From Candidatus Pseudobacter hemicellulosilyticus (GTDB lineage Bacteria; Bacteroidota; Bacteroidia; Chitinophagales; Chitinophagaceae): a stretch of 64,000 bases of DNA. The stretch covers positions 5,084,001-5,148,000 of the forward strand of contig CP119311.1 in NCBI GenBank assembly GCA_029202545.1. Reading direction: 5' to 3'. Both the position numbers and the translations under genes were made by a program. The notes under the pieces are model-generated. The model did no database searches. It saw only the letters and a list, made by a program, of their open reading frames with translations, and had not been told where the DNA came from. Positions 62,646 to 64,000 of this stretch are shown in pieces (positions within the stretch are counted from its first letter, which is position 1; each line of letters opens with the position of its first letter).

Positions 62646-63632
62646 ATGAAAAAATCAGCCATCATTCTCAGTACTCTGCTGGTAGCTATCCTCTTTGCTG
62701 CCTGTTCAGGAGGTTCTTTCAAAAAAACCAGGAGCGGCCTTTTGTATAAGATCATCTCAACAGACAAAAGCCAGCCCGTGGTAAAACGCGGCAATATCCT
62801 GAAGCTGCACTTTGTTCAAAAAGTACGTGACTCCGTACTGGGCGAATCCTTTGGTAAAATGCCCTACTACGCACCCGTTGACAGCGTAGGCTCTGTTTAC
62901 AACCCCGCAGAAGTTTTCCCCCTTGTCCGCAAAGGTGATAGCGTTGTTGTGGTACTGATGGCTGATACCCTTGCCAAAAAAGGCGCCCAGCTGCCCCCCT
63001 TCATTACCCGCAAAGACAAGATCACCCTCAGCTTTAAGATCATTGACGTGTTCACTTCAGACAGCCTCGCTGATGTTGACCGTCAGGCTGAAATGACCAA
63101 GGAACAACAACGCGTACAGGCTGAAGCGGAAGCTACCAAAGCAAAAGACGCCAAACTGCTGGAAGAATATATTGCCAAGAACAAACTGCAGGTAGGTAAA
63201 ACTGCCAATGGCGTGTATTATGAGATCCAGTCTGCCGGCAGCGGCCCCACTGCTGACTCCGGTAAAATGGTGTCCATCAAATACACTGGTTATACCCTTG
63301 AAGGAAAATATTTCGACTCCAATATGGACAGCACCAAACAGGTGAACAAACACCCCCTGGATCCCTTTACTTTCCAGGCCGGCGTTCAGGGTGCTATCCA
63401 GGGTATGCTGGAAGGCGTTACCCATTTCAAAAAAGGCGATAAAGGCCGTCTGCTGATCCCCAGCTCCCTGGCCTATGGTCCCAATCCTCCTCCCGGTGGC
63501 ACTATCAAAGCCAATGAAGTGCTGATCTTCGACATCGAGATCGTGGACGTAAAGGAAAGGGAAAACGCCATGGCGCCTCCTCCGCCGCCACCTCCTTCCG
63601 GAAGGCCTTCAGCAATGCCACAAAGAAGATAA
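62646..63632 (+). CDS. FKBP-type peptidyl-prolyl isomerase lipoprotein
   Basis: The product has 328 residues. A signal peptide with an FAAC lipobox (Cys20) is followed by a degenerate FKBP-like unit (about 30-140, for example RGNILKLHFVQKV), a charged helix (EEAEATKAKDAKLLEEY), and a full FKBP domain (about 195-305). The domain has GKMVSIKYTGYTLEGKYFDSNM, PLDPFTFQAGVQGAIQGMLEGVTHFKKGDKGRLLIPSSLAYGPNPPPGGTIKANEVLIFDIEI, with the main active-site residues. A Pro-rich tail follows. It should catalyse proline isomerisation during folding of envelope proteins. Confidence 0.93.
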   Translation: MKKSAIILSTLLVAILFAACSGGSFKKTRSGLLYKIISTDKSQPVVKRGNILKLHFVQKVRDSVLGESFGKMPYYAPVDSVGSVYNPAEVFPLVRKGDSVVVVLMADTLAKKGAQLPPFITRKDKITLSFKIIDVFTSDSLADVDRQAEMTKEQQRVQAEAEATKAKDAKLLEEYIAKNKLQVGKTANGVYYEIQSAGSGPTADSGKMVSIKYTGYTLEGKYFDSNMDSTKQVNKHPLDPFTFQAGVQGAIQGMLEGVTHFKKGDKGRLLIPSSLAYGPNPPPGGTIKANEVLIFDIEIVDVKERENAMAPPPPPPPSGRPSAMPQRR

Positions 63633-63651
63633 CAGCTTAATTGCACGCTAT

Positions 63652-63693
63652 AAAAAAACGGGCCGTCTCAAAAATGAGACGGCCCGTTTTTTT
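63652..63693. terminator. Bidirectional terminator between the FKBP and dihydropteroate synthase genes
   Basis: A 19-bp perfect stem of AAAAAAACGGGCCGTCTCA and its complement with a 4-base loop has A/T runs on both sides, so it should work for both converging genes. Confidence 0.9.
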
Positions 63694-63737
63694 ATAGAGC
63701 AGGCCGCTGTCGCAGTCCGGTACTTGTTCAGGCGATC

Positions 63738-64000
63738 CTACAAACCCGTTCCCACCTTCACCGCTTCCCACAGCTTTACCGCTTCCACCGCTTCCTTCAC
63801 ATCATGCACCCGCAGGATGGAAGCGCCGTTCATCAGGCCCACCGTATTCAGCACAGTAGTGCCATTCAGGGCGGCATCTGCCGTAATACCCAGCTGCCTG
63901 TAGATCATACCTTTCCTGGAAACACCCACCAGCAGTGGCTTTCCAAGCATCTTCAATAAGGAAAGGTTCCTGAGCAGCTCATAGTTCTGGGGAAGGGTCT
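63738..64000 (-). CDS. folP: Dihydropteroate synthase, C-terminal part (5' end outside window)
   Basis: The frame continues to the edge of the window, so about 87 C-terminal residues are seen. TLPQNYELLRNLSLLKMLGKP leads to LLVGVSRKGMIYRQLGI, the strand with the conserved SRK motif that binds pABA/pterin. GTTVLNTVGLMNGASILRVHDVKEAVEAVKL is the typical end with the pterin-site RVHDV. The enzyme joins pABA to dihydropterin pyrophosphate in folate synthesis. The visible motifs are complete. Confidence 0.93.
   Translation of the reverse strand, partial: TLPQNYELLRNLSLLKMLGKPLLVGVSRKGMIYRQLGITADAALNGTTVLNTVGLMNGASILRVHDVKEAVEAVKLWEAVKVGTGL

Overview
This window comes from a Bacteroidota chromosome, most likely the family Chitinophagaceae or a close relative. 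The evidence is a SusC/SusD pair, TonB-dependent receptors with carboxypeptidase-regulatory-like N-termini, an ECF sigma/FecR/STN-receptor locus with a DUF4974-type FecR, MBG/YDG-repeat surface protein, many short-lipobox lipoproteins, and promoters of the Bacteroidota type (TTG-N19-TAnnTTTG, or the TAnnTTTG half alone). No insertion sequence, integrase, rRNA or CRISPR array was seen. One tRNA (Pro, GGG) is present. All family calls are from reading the sequence; no database search was run.

Layout. 1-5.7 kb: the end of an unknown operon, a beta-rich protein cut by the window edge and a 1480-residue unknown protein, closed by a strong terminator. 5.9-10.3 kb: a short-chain dehydrogenase, two lipoproteins and a multi-pass membrane protein resembling GT-C glycosyltransferases. 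10.8-16.6 kb: a nutrient-uptake operon (SusC, SusD, a tiny lipoprotein and a Calx-beta-like lipoprotein). 17.0-17.8 kb: an unknown basic protein behind a promoter that carries an 18-bp palindrome. 17.8-23.2 kb: a PH-like membrane protein and a siderophore-uptake locus, with a TonB receptor divergent from two small membrane proteins and a PepSY reductase-like protein.

23.4-42.1 kb is the accessory part and the most interesting. A probable effector/immunity pair (25.0-26.6 kb) faces an eight-gene minus-strand operon (40.3 to 26.6 kb). That operon encodes a VgrG/gp5-like spike protein, a TssK-like baseplate adaptor, a membrane-anchored P-loop GTPase with a fibronectin-like domain, two further membrane proteins and three unknown proteins, one of 1183 residues. 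I read it as a divergent type VI-like injection apparatus. The usual sheath, ClpV and TssE/F/G genes were not recognised here. A PDZ protein with four roughly 40-residue repeats lies just beyond its promoter end.

42.2-45.5 kb: an alpha/beta hydrolase and a Crp/Fnr-family regulator behind a Crp-like operator, methionine aminopeptidase, a decayed TPR gene, a SnoaL-like protein and tRNA-Pro. 45.8-49.5 kb: a large MBG/YDG surface protein and a histidine phosphatase. 49.6-55.4 kb: an ECF sigma factor, FecR, a TonB receptor with an STN signalling domain and a lipoprotein, a classic transport locus that senses its own ligand. 55.5-64 kb: housekeeping and conserved genes, including two DUF3857-type proteins, a TraB/GumN protein, an NrnA-type DHH phosphoesterase, an FKBP-type prolyl isomerase lipoprotein and the end of dihydropteroate synthase.
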